Below are positions 17,323-25,882 of a stretch of DNA of 64,000 nt, one piece after another; positions within the stretch are counted from its first letter, which is position 1; each line of letters starts with the position of its first letter. The stretch comes from Bacteroidales bacterium (lineage in GTDB: Bacteria; Bacteroidota; Bacteroidia; Bacteroidales; ML635J-15). The stretch covers positions 1 to 64,000 of the forward strand of contig QKHS01000012.1 of NCBI GenBank assembly GCA_003249955.1, in the 5' to 3' direction. A program made the position numbers and the translations under genes. A model generated the notes under the pieces. It had not been told where the DNA came from, did not search any database, and saw only the letters and a program-made list of their open reading frames with translations.

Positions 17323-17826
17323 TTATTTAATGTGTTTTTTTACTTCTTCAATAATTTTGGCACCTTCAACCGGTTTTCTGATGAAACCTGCTACCGGGAA
17401 CCAGTGTGTTTTGCCGTCTTCGCCTTTGTAATCAATACCTGCTGATCCGTCGTTGATGTTTTTTACAAGCAATACCTGTAAATCTTTGAAGTTAGGATCT
17501 TTGCGGAACTCTCTGGCCATTTCCAAAACACTGAGTTTTGATGTTACCAGGATGTCAATTGAAGACTGGATAAGGAAAGGAATTTCTTTAAATTCCGGGT
17601 TGTTCAGCATTTCCTGAGCTAATTCAAATCCTTCATAAGGAGTGGTCATCATTACATCGAGGATAGCGAGATCCGGTTTAATACTGCGAAGCTTTTCAAG
17701 GCCTTCTTCTTTATTTAACGCTGAAGTTACATCGTAACCTTCTTTTGTTAATACTGCCGTTACTACGGTGATTACATCAATGTCGTCGTCAACGATCAGG
17801 ATTCTTTTTTTAGCTGTTGTTTCCAT
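17323..17826 (-). CDS. Single-domain response regulator
   Basis: A 167-residue receiver domain with no output domain. It has RILIVDDDIDVITVVTAVL at the start, the phosphoacceptor in LAILDVMMTTPYEG, and GFIRKPVEGAKI with the conserved lysine near the end. An insertion of about 30 residues (NINDGSAGIDYKGEDGKTHW) before the last strand makes it longer than a typical CheY-like receiver. It is monocistronic, ending at a strong terminator, and lies beside the two Cache kinases and the hybrid kinase, so it may be a phosphate shuttle or sink for them. Target unknown. Confidence 0.88.
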   Translation of the reverse strand: METTAKKRILIVDDDIDVITVVTAVLTKEGYDVTSALNKEEGLEKLRSIKPDLAILDVMMTTPYEGFELAQEMLNNPEFKEIPFLIQSSIDILVTSKLSVLEMAREFRKDPNFKDLQVLLVKNINDGSAGIDYKGEDGKTHWFPVAGFIRKPVEGAKIIEEVKKHIK

Positions 17827-18248
17827 TTTGAGTGTTTTTTAAAGTTAATAATTTATGTTAATTATGTTTTGTTTTCTGATGTAAAGATAATATGAATTCA
17901 AATACAGGTACAGAGATTTAGCTACGTATTTTTCTGTAATAAACAATTGATTATTTCGGATAAAAACCGATACTTTTCTGCAATTCAGGTACATATAAAG
18001 CTGAAATTAAGAATTTATCGTTTTGCTAACATGTTGATTGTTAGTGTTTTATGCTTTTGGGGGATTTTGGGTGTGTTTCGTAAAACTGCAATCTTATGCA
18101 AAATTTTATATGCCATATTTTTACATATTTAAAATTTTTTGAGATTTTTCTTTTGCATAATCCGGGTGTTTCATACCTTAATAATCGCTCAGACTTGCAT
18201 AATTTTTCAAATCGCTGAAATCTTTTTATTATTTTTGCAGAAAAAAAG
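17827..18248. promoter_or_regulatory. Divergent intergenic region between the response regulator and moeA
   Basis: About 420 AT-rich bases without a convincing gene; the 61-residue plus-strand ORF here lacks family features. A TATTTTTG -7 box at 18230-18237 on the plus strand lies 11 bases before the moeA ATG, implying a very short leader. On the minus strand TATCTTTA at about 17884-17891 is a weaker candidate for the regulator gene. Confidence 0.5.
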
Positions 18249-19424
18249 ATGATTTCTCATAGCGAAGCTTATAATATTGCCCTTAATTCAGCTTTTTCCA
18301 AACTGGTTGTAAAGGTTAATGTAACAGAGTGCGTAAGCAGAATTCTGGCTGAAGATATTTTTTCTTCATTCAATATGCCGCCTTTTGATAAAAGCATGGT
18401 TGACGGATATGCCATTCTTAAGTCTGATATTTCGGGAGAATTATCGGTTGACGGAATTGTAGGAGCCGGTGATGGTTCTGATAATATTGTAAAACCCGGG
18501 CATTGCATTAAAGTTATGACAGGAGCACCTGTGCCGGAAGGAACCGAAATGGTTGTAATGGTTGAAGATGTTGAAAGTTGTGGTGACGGCAAAATAAGAA
18601 TTACAAACCAGAAATCATCAGTTAATATATCGCCGAAAGGAGAGGATATTTTAACCGGAGATAAAGTGCTGACAAAAGGAACTCTTTTAAAACCTTTTCA
18701 TTGCGGTATTCTTGCAACTCTCGGTTATGCAGAAGTTCCGGTTTTTGAAAAAGTAAGAGCTGGCATTATAGTTACAGGTGATGAGATAATAGAACCGGGA
18801 AATGAATTGTTGTCAGGACAGATTTATAATTCAAATGCCTACCAGTTAATTAATAATTGCAAGACACTGGGAATTATTCCGGAGTATTTTGGTATTGCAG
18901 GAGATACATACGAAGAAATTGAAACAGCTTTTAATTCAATGTTGCTTAATAACGATGTCCTTATAATTACCGGTGGCGTTTCTATGGGCGACTATGACTA
19001 TGTTGCTCCTGTAATGAAAGCTTCAGGATTGGATGTTAAATTTGACAGCATTGCAGCTCAACCGGGGCGGCCTCTGGTTTTTGCTACAGACGGGAATAAA
19101 TTCTGTTTCGGAATGCCGGGAAATCCTGTTTCCGGGCTTGTGCTTTTTGAAACAATAGTAAAACCCTTTTTGTATAAAATGATGGGGCACGACTTTAAAC
19201 CGTGTAATTTTCCGTTTAAACTAAATGGTAAAATTTCAAGAAAAAAAGCACAGCGTAAGTCTTATTACCCTGTTAAATTAAATGATGACAACACTGTAAG
19301 TGCAATTGCATATCACGGTTCGGCACATATAAACGCTTATTCTCAGGCTTTCGGTATAATCGCCCTGGAGATAGGAGTTACAGAAATTGAAGAAGGAGAA
19401 ATGGTTTATGTTAGACAGATTTAA
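18249..19424 (+). CDS. moeA: MoeA, molybdopterin molybdenumtransferase
   Basis: MoeA inserts molybdate (or tungstate) into adenylylated molybdopterin. The 391-residue length matches the family. Motifs seen are AEDIFSSFNMPPFDKSMVDGYA, VMTGAPVPEGTEMVVMVED, VTGDEIIEPG, IYNSNAYQL, the MogA-like core ITGGVSMGDYDYVAPVM and FGMPGNPVSGLVLFE, followed by a C-terminal beta domain. It is the first gene of the plus-strand molybdenum-cofactor series, and its 3' end overlaps the moaA start. Confidence 0.95.
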   Translation: MISHSEAYNIALNSAFSKLVVKVNVTECVSRILAEDIFSSFNMPPFDKSMVDGYAILKSDISGELSVDGIVGAGDGSDNIVKPGHCIKVMTGAPVPEGTEMVVMVEDVESCGDGKIRITNQKSSVNISPKGEDILTGDKVLTKGTLLKPFHCGILATLGYAEVPVFEKVRAGIIVTGDEIIEPGNELLSGQIYNSNAYQLINNCKTLGIIPEYFGIAGDTYEEIETAFNSMLLNNDVLIITGGVSMGDYDYVAPVMKASGLDVKFDSIAAQPGRPLVFATDGNKFCFGMPGNPVSGLVLFETIVKPFLYKMMGHDFKPCNFPFKLNGKISRKKAQRKSYYPVKLNDDNTVSAIAYHGSAHINAYSQAFGIIALEIGVTEIEEGEMVYVRQI

Positions 19425-20208
19425 CAGGGAAATTACATATTTAAGGGTGTCGGTTACAGACCGTTGCAACCTGCGATGTGTGTATTGTATGCCGGAGGAG
19501 GGCATCCCCCTTAAGAACCATAAAGATATTTTAAGTTTTGACGAGATTGTTGAAGTTTGCAAAGCCGGAATAGATTCAGGAATAAATAAAATCAGAATTA
19601 CCGGTGGAGAGCCGTTGGTGCGTAAAGGAATTGTAAGTTTAACAGAATCCATTGCAAAACTTCCGGGGCTTAAAGATTTAAGTATGACCACAAACGGAAT
19701 CCTGCTGGACCAGTTTGCTCAGAGACTTAAAGATGCAGGACTGATGAGAGTAAATATCAGTCTTGATACGTTAGATCCTGACGAATACCGGCAAATAACC
19801 AGAGGTGGCGAAATTACAGATGTGATAAAAGGAATTGTGGCTGCACAAAAAGCCGGTTTGGAACCGGTGAAAATTAATTCTGTAATTTTTGATAAAGACA
19901 GTGATTCCATGAAAGAAGGACTCAAAGATTTTGCAAATAAGATGGGCTTGCAGGTTCGTTTTATTTCAAGAATGAATCTGGAAACGGGAGATTTCTCTGT
20001 TGTTGAAGGTGGTACCGGAGGCGATTGCAAAATATGTAACAGGTTGAGATTAACAGCTAACGGTTATATTAAGCCGTGTCTGTTTTCGGACAGAGAATTC
20101 AGTGTGCGCGAGCTTGGTGCAATAGAAGCAATTATGAAAGCAGTTGAATTTAAACCTGAAAAAGGAGTTTCATGCATGCATGGAAATTTTTATAATATTG
20201 GAGGCTGA
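19408..20208 (+). CDS. moaA: MoaA, GTP 3',8-cyclase (compact form)
   Basis: MoaA is a radical-SAM enzyme that starts molybdopterin synthesis from GTP. The start chosen is ATG at 19408 (MLDRFNREITYLRVS), which has an AGGAG ribosome site at about 19392-19396. The track's earlier TTG at 19387 is less likely. The resulting protein is about 266 residues, against about 320-330 for typical MoaA. It keeps the first cluster CNLRCVYC, RITGGEPLVRKG, the second cluster CKICNRLRLTANGYIKPC (CxxCx13C) and the C-terminal GG (NIGG). The missing part lies between RFISRMN and the second cluster. It overlaps moeA by 17 bases. Confidence 0.92.
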   Translation: MLDRFNREITYLRVSVTDRCNLRCVYCMPEEGIPLKNHKDILSFDEIVEVCKAGIDSGINKIRITGGEPLVRKGIVSLTESIAKLPGLKDLSMTTNGILLDQFAQRLKDAGLMRVNISLDTLDPDEYRQITRGGEITDVIKGIVAAQKAGLEPVKINSVIFDKDSDSMKEGLKDFANKMGLQVRFISRMNLETGDFSVVEGGTGGDCKICNRLRLTANGYIKPCLFSDREFSVRELGAIEAIMKAVEFKPEKGVSCMHGNFYNIGG

Positions 20209-20221
20209 AAATAATTAAATA

Positions 20222-20385
20222 TGCCACTAAGGCACAAAGAAGAAAATTCCTTTAGTGTTTTGGTGTTTTAGTGGCAATGATAAAAATATAATATTTTAGT
20301 AACATAGAAAAAACTTAATTAGCCACGAAAGCACAAAACCACAAAAAAAAGAAAAATCTCTTTAGTGTTTTAGTGTCTTAGTGGC
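20222..20385. repeat. Two tandem copies of an imperfect palindromic intergenic repeat
   Basis: Copy 1 (20222-20276) opens with TGCCACTAAGGCACAAAG and closes with TTTTAGTGGCA. Copy 2 (20322-20385) opens with GCCACGAAAGCACAAAA and closes with TCTTAGTGGC. Each can fold into a long hairpin, and the right arms of the two copies are nearly identical. They fill most of the moaA-moaC gap. I recall similar GCCACTAAG-type palindromes as common intergenic elements in Bacteroidota, but this was not searched. Confidence 0.75.
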
Positions 20386-20399
20386 AAAAAAAATATAGT

Positions 20400-20855
20400 A
20401 TGACAGAATTCTCACATATCGACAACAAAACCGGCAAAGCTAACATGGTGGACGTAGGTAACAAACCTGAAAGTATCAGGATAGCAATTGCTGAAGGTTT
20501 TATTAAACTGTCAGCCGAAACTGTAAAAATGATTGAAGATAACACAATCAAAAAAGGAGAGGTGCTTTCAATTGCAGAGTTTGCCGGAATTATGGCTGCA
20601 AAAAAAACACCTGAGTTAATACCGCTTTGTCACCAGTTGAATCTTACCAAAGTAGATGTTGCTGCTCAAACCGAAAATGACGGAGTAAGAATAACTGCAA
20701 CAACAAAATGTATAGGGCAGACCGGTGTGGAAATGGAAGCTCTGACTGCTGTAAGCATTGGCTTGCTGACAATTTATGATATGTGTAAAGCCGTAGATAA
20801 AAATATGGTGATAGGAGAGGTTAAGTTGGTAAATAAGACAAAAACTAATTGCTAA
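20400..20855 (+). CDS. moaC: MoaC, cyclic pyranopterin monophosphate synthase
   Basis: MoaC works after MoaA to form cyclic pyranopterin monophosphate. The length of 151 residues is normal. Seen are FSHIDNKTGKANMVDVGNK, IAGIMAAKKTPELIPLCHQL, GVEMEALTAVSIGLLTIYDMCKAVDK and the end of the family core MVIGEVKLVNKT. It lies 191 bases after moaA, with palindromic repeats between them, and is the last cofactor gene before the CRISPR-Cas locus. No moaD, moaE or mobA gene lies in the window. Confidence 0.95.
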   Translation: MTEFSHIDNKTGKANMVDVGNKPESIRIAIAEGFIKLSAETVKMIEDNTIKKGEVLSIAEFAGIMAAKKTPELIPLCHQLNLTKVDVAAQTENDGVRITATTKCIGQTGVEMEALTAVSIGLLTIYDMCKAVDKNMVIGEVKLVNKTKTNC

Positions 20856-20884
20856 ATTAGGAGAATCATATAATTAAACATACT

Positions 20885-20914
20885 AAAAATAAAAACTCCC
20901 ACCGAAGCAGGAGT
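20885..20914 (-). terminator. Terminator of the tracrRNA
   Basis: On the minus strand ACTCC and GGAGT arms close over a loop containing GCTTCGGT, followed by TTTTATTTTT. This is a clear intrinsic terminator. It also lies about 30 bases past the moaC stop, on the opposite strand. Confidence 0.85.
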
Positions 20915-20977
20915 ACAGGATTTTTATCCTTCGGCATATAGCCTTATTGTGATAAGATGTAATTTTGGATATTATTC
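20886..20977 (-). ncRNA. tracrRNA of the type II-C CRISPR system
   Basis: Transcribed on the minus strand, opposite to cas9. Its 5' part is an anti-repeat: the plus strand here carries GATGTAATTTTGGA, 14 bases identical to the CRISPR repeat, and TTGTG nearby also matches, so the minus-strand RNA can pair with the 5' half of each repeat transcript with a small bulge. Downstream are short hairpins (GGC-TATAT-GCC and GGAT-AAA-ATCC) and a terminator hairpin. A consensus Bacteroidota promoter directly precedes the predicted 5' end. Length of about 92 nt is estimated from promoter and terminator, so the ends are approximate. Confidence 0.88.
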
Positions 20978-20982
20978 CAACA

Positions 20983-21013
20983 CAAAAATATTTAAATATT
21001 TTGATTATTCAAA
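20983..21013 (-). promoter_or_regulatory. Promoter of the tracrRNA
   Basis: On the minus strand TTTG (21010-21013) is followed after exactly 19 bases by TATTTTTG (20983-20990), a perfect match to the Bacteroidota TTTG-N19-TAnnTTTG pattern. The expected start lies about six bases further on, at the beginning of the anti-repeat. Confidence 0.8.
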
Positions 21014-21036
21014 GTATTTTTTTTATTTTTAAAAAA

Positions 21037-21044
21037 TATTTTTG
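21037..21044 (+). promoter_or_regulatory. Probable -7 box of the cas9-cas1-cas2 operon
   Basis: TATTTTTG matches TAnnTTTG and lies 25 bases before the cas9 ATG at 21069. The expected -33 position would be close to the -33 of the divergent tracrRNA promoter, so the two promoters share one compact control region. No TTTG is seen at 19 bases upstream. Confidence 0.5.
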
Positions 21045-21068
21045 AATTATATAAAATCACAAATAATT

Positions 21069-24000
21069 ATGACAAGGATATTAGGTCTGGATTTAGGGAC
21101 AAATAGTATAGGATGGGCTGTTGTTGATAAAGAAAAAAATCAGTTTTCATTGATTGATAAGGGAGTAAGAATATTTCAGGAAGGAGTTAAAATAGAAAAA
21201 GGGATAGAGAGTTCCAAAGCAGCAGATAGAACGAAGTATAGAAGTTCAAGGAGGATTAAATTTAGGAGGAAACTACGGAAAATACAAACTTTAAAGACAC
21301 TTGTAGAATTCGGATATTGCCCGGGTATTGACATTGAAGAATTGAATATATGGAGATATAAAAAAGTATATCCACAAAACGAACAATTTCGGGATTGGTG
21401 GAAAACAGACGATGAGCATAATATAAATCCATATTTTTTTAGGAATCTTGTTGTTACAGAAAAACTTGATTTGACTAAAACCGAAAACAGATTCAAAATA
21501 GGTAGAGCGTTTTACCATATTTCACAACGGCGCGGCTTTTTAAGTAATAGACTTGAGAATACAAAAGAAAGTGATGGATTAGTTAAAAGTAGCATTGAAG
21601 AAATAAGTCTTGCAAAAGGAGACTTAACACTTGGTCAATATTTTTATAAGAAATATATCAGTTCAGAAAAAATACGTGATACTTATACTCATAGGGAGGA
21701 ACACTACCTCGAAGAATTTGAGAGAATTTGTAATTTTCAGGGGTTACCGATAGAGTTTGTTGATAAATTGAGAAAATCGATTTTTTACCAAAGACCATTG
21801 AAATCGCAAAAGGGAGCGATTGGGAAATGTGTTTTTGAGAAAAAGAAAGCCCGTTGTGCCGTTTCGCACCCATTGTTTGAGGAGTATAGAATGCTATGTT
21901 TTGTTAATAATATTAAAATAAAAACACCGAATGATGAAAAACTAAGATTTTTAAATAAGGTAGAACGAGCTAAAGCAATCGAAAGATTTTTTCTTAAAAG
22001 GGAGCATTTTGATTTTGAAGATATTGTGAAATATCTCGCGCCTAAAAAACAATACAAATTTTACAAAGACAGGAACATAAATCAAGAAGATTATCTGTTT
22101 AATTATTCAATGAACACTACTGTAAGTGGATGTCCGGTATTAGCAAGATTTAAAGATTTATTTGGCGAAACTTTTATTGATGAAAGATATAATATAATTG
22201 TTTCCGATCATGGAGATGTTGCAAAAAATGTACAGGATGCATGGCATGTCTTATTGACATTTAACTCTGAAATAAAACTAAAAGAGTTTGCAATAAATAA
22301 ACTTGGGTTAAATGATGAGCAAGTATCTGAATTTGTAAAAATAAAACTTAAACAAGATTATGCTTCTCTAAGTCTTAAAGCGATTAAAAACATTTTACCT
22401 TTCCTTCGTGAAGGAATAATTTATTCACATGCCGTTTTTATTGCAAATATGAAAAGTGCTTTGCCAAAAACATTGTGGATTCAACCGGAGAATCAAAAAG
22501 AAATATCAGATCAGATAAAAATAATTATTAATACCCAAAAAGACGAAAAAGATTTAGTTGAAATCGTTAATGGGATTATAAAGACATGCCGTGAAAACGG
22601 AGAATGCTGGAGCAATGAAGCAGAGATTTATTTTAAACAGGATTTGATAAAACGACTTGAAGGATTTTATGGAAAAAATAAGTTCAATTCTTTCAGTGAA
22701 AAATTTAAAACTGATGTCGAAGATAAATCTTTTAGATTGCTGAAGAAACAAATGTTGTTGAATAATAGCAGAGGGGAATTTGCAAAAGTTGAAACAATTG
22801 ATGAAAGACTTAAACATTATATAATTGATACTTTTAAGGTGGGGGCGGAAAATTTGAGTAAAATATATCATCCTTCAGCAATTGAAATTTATAAACAACC
22901 AATAAGAAGCGAAGACGGGAATATATATCTTGGCTCTCCAATGGTTTCTGCTGTTCGAAATCCAATGGCTATGAGAGCACTTCATCAATTAAGAAAAGTT
23001 ATTAATGAACTGATAAAAAATGAGGTCGTTGACCAGAATACTAAGATTAATATAGAAATGGCCAGAGATCTCATGAATTCAAATGAAAGAAAAGCATACC
23101 AAAACTGGCAGAGGGATAGAGAAAATCTGAGAAAAACTTATTCTGATCGGATAAAGGAATACTATAGATCTCAAAACATAAATTTAGAACCAAGTGAGGA
23201 TGATATTTTAAAATATCAATTATGGGAAGAACAAAAACATAAATGTTTATATACTGGGAAAGAAATTTTATTAAGTGGTTTTTTAGGTGCAAATCCGAAA
23301 TTTGATATTGAACATACAATTCCAAGAAGTCTGTCATTAGATAATTCGCAGGCTAATAAAACATTGTGCGATAATGTATTTAATAGAAGTGTGAAGAAAA
23401 ATAGAATTCCATCAGAGCTTGAAAACCATAAGGAAATTTTATCAAAAATCGTTGATTGGCGTAAAAAAGTTGAAGATTTGGAGGAAGACATTTCAAAAGC
23501 AGTCAGACAATCAAAAAATGCAGCAGACAAGGATGGGAAAGATCGTGCAATTCAAAAAAGACACAAACTAAGCTACGAAAGGGATTATTGGCGTAATAAG
23601 TATAAAAGGTTTGAAATGGAAGATGTCCCCGATGGATTTAAGAATAGTCAAATTGTTGATACCGGAATTATTACCAGGTATGCAAGAATGTATCTAAACA
23701 CTATTTTTGATAAAGTATATACTGTCAAAGGTAATACGGTAGCAGATTTTAGAAAAATCTGGGGATTACAAGAGGAATACGTAAAGAAAGAGAGAATTAA
23801 TCATATTCATCATTGTGTTGATGCAATTACAATTGCTTGTATTACAAAAGAAAATTACGAAAATCTTGCAAAATTCTATCATGAGTGGGAAGAATTAGAA
23901 CATGCTGGCGTAAAGACTAAACCCGTATTTGAAAAACCTTGGAGAACTTTTACTGAAGATTTAAAGACCATTGAAAATGAAGTATTAATTTCACATAATA

Positions 24001-24998
24001 CTTCAGACGTGTTATTAAAACAAACGAAAAAAATCAAACGTAAACGTGGTATTATTCAAAGAAATGCAGATGGGAAAGTTGAGTTTGAAAAAGGTAATAC
24101 AGCTAGAGGTAGTCTGCATTTAGAAACATTTTATGGTGCAATAGAACGACCGATTATTGACGAAAATGGTAAGGAAGAAAGGCAAATAAAATATGTGTTA
24201 AGAAAATCTATTCTGAAATTGAAATTAAATGAAGTAGATAAAATTGTTGATGAGATTGTGAAAGAAAAAGTTAAAAATTCTATTGCAGATAATACACTAA
24301 TAATAACTTCAGGAGAGAATCAGCAAAATATACTTTCTAATACCATTTGGATGAATGAAGAAAAACGCATTCAAATTAAAAAAGTCAGAATTTATCAGGC
24401 AGCTGTGACGAATCCAATTAAATTAAAAAAAAATAGAGATAAAACAGTTAAACAAAGGAAGGAGTATAAAGAATATGTAAATGTTTTAAACGAAGAAAAT
24501 TATGCATTAGGTGTGTATGAAGCCATAGTTAAAGATAAAGTTAAAAAAAGGTTTGAGGCATTAAGTAATTTTAAGGCAAGTTCTGCATTAGAATTTAAAA
24601 TTGATAAAGGTCTGTTTAAAAGTAAAATTCTCTTTGAACAGAGTAAAATAATAAATGGCAGAGAATACAAGCTCAAGAACATTATTAAAGTTGGTAATTT
24701 AGTAATTCTTTATGAAAATTTTCCTGAGGAAATATGGGATTTAGATCTTGACACATTGAGCAAAAGATTGTATAAAGTTTATGGATTTAGAGGAGATGAT
24801 GGTAGGGTTAAATTGAGACATCATCAAGAAGCTCGTCCAGATAAGGATCAAGACAAAGCAGTAAGTCAAATTGATTTCAATAAGTCAAATTCAAAACTTA
24901 TAATATCACTTGGGAATTTAAAATGTTTAGTAGAAGGGATTGACTTTGTCATGTCTGTTACTGGAAAGATTGAACAGAAAAATATAAATATATGTTAA
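21069..24998 (+). CDS. cas9: Cas9 endonuclease, type II-C
   Basis: The RNA-guided DNA-cutting nuclease of the locus. The start chosen is ATG at 21069 (MTRILGLDLGTNSIGW) rather than the track's TTG at 21042, because RuvC-I normally lies at the very N-terminus. The protein is 1309 residues. RuvC-I has Asp8 in LGLDLGTNSIGW. An arginine-rich bridge helix (RRIKFRRKLRKIQTLKTL) follows. RuvC-II has Glu663 in NIEMARDL. The HNH domain has His749 in FDIEHTIPRSLSLDNS. RuvC-III has HHCVDAITIA with Asp918. All catalytic residues are present, so it should be active. Absence of cas4 and csn2 assigns type II-C. It overlaps cas1. Confidence 0.97.
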   Translation: MTRILGLDLGTNSIGWAVVDKEKNQFSLIDKGVRIFQEGVKIEKGIESSKAADRTKYRSSRRIKFRRKLRKIQTLKTLVEFGYCPGIDIEELNIWRYKKVYPQNEQFRDWWKTDDEHNINPYFFRNLVVTEKLDLTKTENRFKIGRAFYHISQRRGFLSNRLENTKESDGLVKSSIEEISLAKGDLTLGQYFYKKYISSEKIRDTYTHREEHYLEEFERICNFQGLPIEFVDKLRKSIFYQRPLKSQKGAIGKCVFEKKKARCAVSHPLFEEYRMLCFVNNIKIKTPNDEKLRFLNKVERAKAIERFFLKREHFDFEDIVKYLAPKKQYKFYKDRNINQEDYLFNYSMNTTVSGCPVLARFKDLFGETFIDERYNIIVSDHGDVAKNVQDAWHVLLTFNSEIKLKEFAINKLGLNDEQVSEFVKIKLKQDYASLSLKAIKNILPFLREGIIYSHAVFIANMKSALPKTLWIQPENQKEISDQIKIIINTQKDEKDLVEIVNGIIKTCRENGECWSNEAEIYFKQDLIKRLEGFYGKNKFNSFSEKFKTDVEDKSFRLLKKQMLLNNSRGEFAKVETIDERLKHYIIDTFKVGAENLSKIYHPSAIEIYKQPIRSEDGNIYLGSPMVSAVRNPMAMRALHQLRKVINELIKNEVVDQNTKINIEMARDLMNSNERKAYQNWQRDRENLRKTYSDRIKEYYRSQNINLEPSEDDILKYQLWEEQKHKCLYTGKEILLSGFLGANPKFDIEHTIPRSLSLDNSQANKTLCDNVFNRSVKKNRIPSELENHKEILSKIVDWRKKVEDLEEDISKAVRQSKNAADKDGKDRAIQKRHKLSYERDYWRNKYKRFEMEDVPDGFKNSQIVDTGIITRYARMYLNTIFDKVYTVKGNTVADFRKIWGLQEEYVKKERINHIHHCVDAITIACITKENYENLAKFYHEWEELEHAGVKTKPVFEKPWRTFTEDLKTIENEVLISHNTSDVLLKQTKKIKRKRGIIQRNADGKVEFEKGNTARGSLHLETFYGAIERPIIDENGKEERQIKYVLRKSILKLKLNEVDKIVDEIVKEKVKNSIADNTLIITSGENQQNILSNTIWMNEEKRIQIKKVRIYQAAVTNPIKLKKNRDKTVKQRKEYKEYVNVLNEENYALGVYEAIVKDKVKKRFEALSNFKASSALEFKIDKGLFKSKILFEQSKIINGREYKLKNIIKVGNLVILYENFPEEIWDLDLDTLSKRLYKVYGFRGDDGRVKLRHHQEARPDKDQDKAVSQIDFNKSNSKLIISLGNLKCLVEGIDFVMSVTGKIEQKNINIC

Positions 24999-25882
24999 AA
25001 CGCACTCTTTTCTTTTCAACCCCTTACCGGCTTAGTCTAAAAAACATGCAGTTGGTTGCTGAATCTAAAGATAACGGAGAGGTTCGCACTGTCCCGGTTG
25101 AAGATATTGGTTTTGTAGTTTTGGACAATATGCAGATTTCTGTTAGTTTACCTTTAATTGAAACATTGGTTGCAAATAATGTTGCTGTTGTTTTCTCAGA
25201 TTCTAAACACATGCCTCAATCTATGCTGTTAAATCTTGATTCGCACAGCATTCAAACAGAAATTTTCCGGAATCAGATTGATGCAAGTCTTCCACTAAAG
25301 AAAAATCTATGGAAGCAAACAATAGAATGCAAAATTGCCAATCAGGCAAAATTATTGAAAATATTGGATAGGCAAAGTGCGGATATTCTCAATCTGGCAA
25401 AAGATGTAAAATCCGGTGACCCCGATAATCGCGAAGGAACTGCTGCCAGATTATATTGGCCCAGACTTTTAGGCGATAGTTTTACCAGAGACAGGTTCGG
25501 CGACTTTCCTAACGAGCTTTTGAATTACGGTTATATTATTTTAAGGGCTGCCGTAGCAAGGTCACTTGTCGGGTCAGGATTATTGCCAACATTGGGGATA
25601 CATCATAGAAATAAGTATAATTCGTATTGCCTTGCAGATGATATTATGGAACCATATCGTCCTTATGTTGACAGACGGGTTTTTTCGTTAGTTAAAAATA
25701 ATCCGGAAATGTTTTTTCTGGAAAAAGAACACAAAGCTGAACTTTTACAGGTTTTAACAGATGATGTAATGATTGATAAGATGCGCAGACCTCTAATGGT
25801 TGCTTTATCAATGACAACATCATCTCTGTCAAAGTGTTATTCGGGAGAATTAAAGAATATTAAATATCCGGAATTTAAGTAG
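24992..25882 (+). CDS. cas1: Cas1 integrase
   Basis: Cas1 is the metal-dependent integrase that inserts new spacers with Cas2. It has 296 residues. It starts at ATG 24992, overlapping the cas9 stop by seven bases. Family features are FFSTPYRLSLKNMQLVAE at the N-terminus, the likely catalytic Glu in REGTAARLYWPRLLG, the His in LGIHHRNKYNSYCLADD and the acidic residues in DIMEPYRPYVDRRV. It is complete and coupled to cas9 and cas2. Confidence 0.97.
   Translation: MLKRTLFFSTPYRLSLKNMQLVAESKDNGEVRTVPVEDIGFVVLDNMQISVSLPLIETLVANNVAVVFSDSKHMPQSMLLNLDSHSIQTEIFRNQIDASLPLKKNLWKQTIECKIANQAKLLKILDRQSADILNLAKDVKSGDPDNREGTAARLYWPRLLGDSFTRDRFGDFPNELLNYGYIILRAAVARSLVGSGLLPTLGIHHRNKYNSYCLADDIMEPYRPYVDRRVFSLVKNNPEMFFLEKEHKAELLQVLTDDVMIDKMRRPLMVALSMTTSSLSKCYSGELKNIKYPEFK

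Noticed and set aside
17947-18132. 61-residue plus-strand ORF between the regulator and moeA
   Set aside because: AT-rich, no clear ribosome site, no family features, and lies in a promoter region.
19278-20030. Minus-strand ORFs of 103-137 residues over moeA/moaA
   Set aside because: Shadow frames of moaA and moeA without family features.
20856-20885. tracrRNA read on the plus strand
   Set aside because: On the plus strand the sequence is identical to the repeat rather than complementary, and the terminator and promoter are only on the minus strand.
21042-21068. TTG start for cas9 adding nine residues
   Set aside because: It places MNYIKSQII before RuvC-I and overlaps the promoter box; the ATG at 21069 fits the family start.
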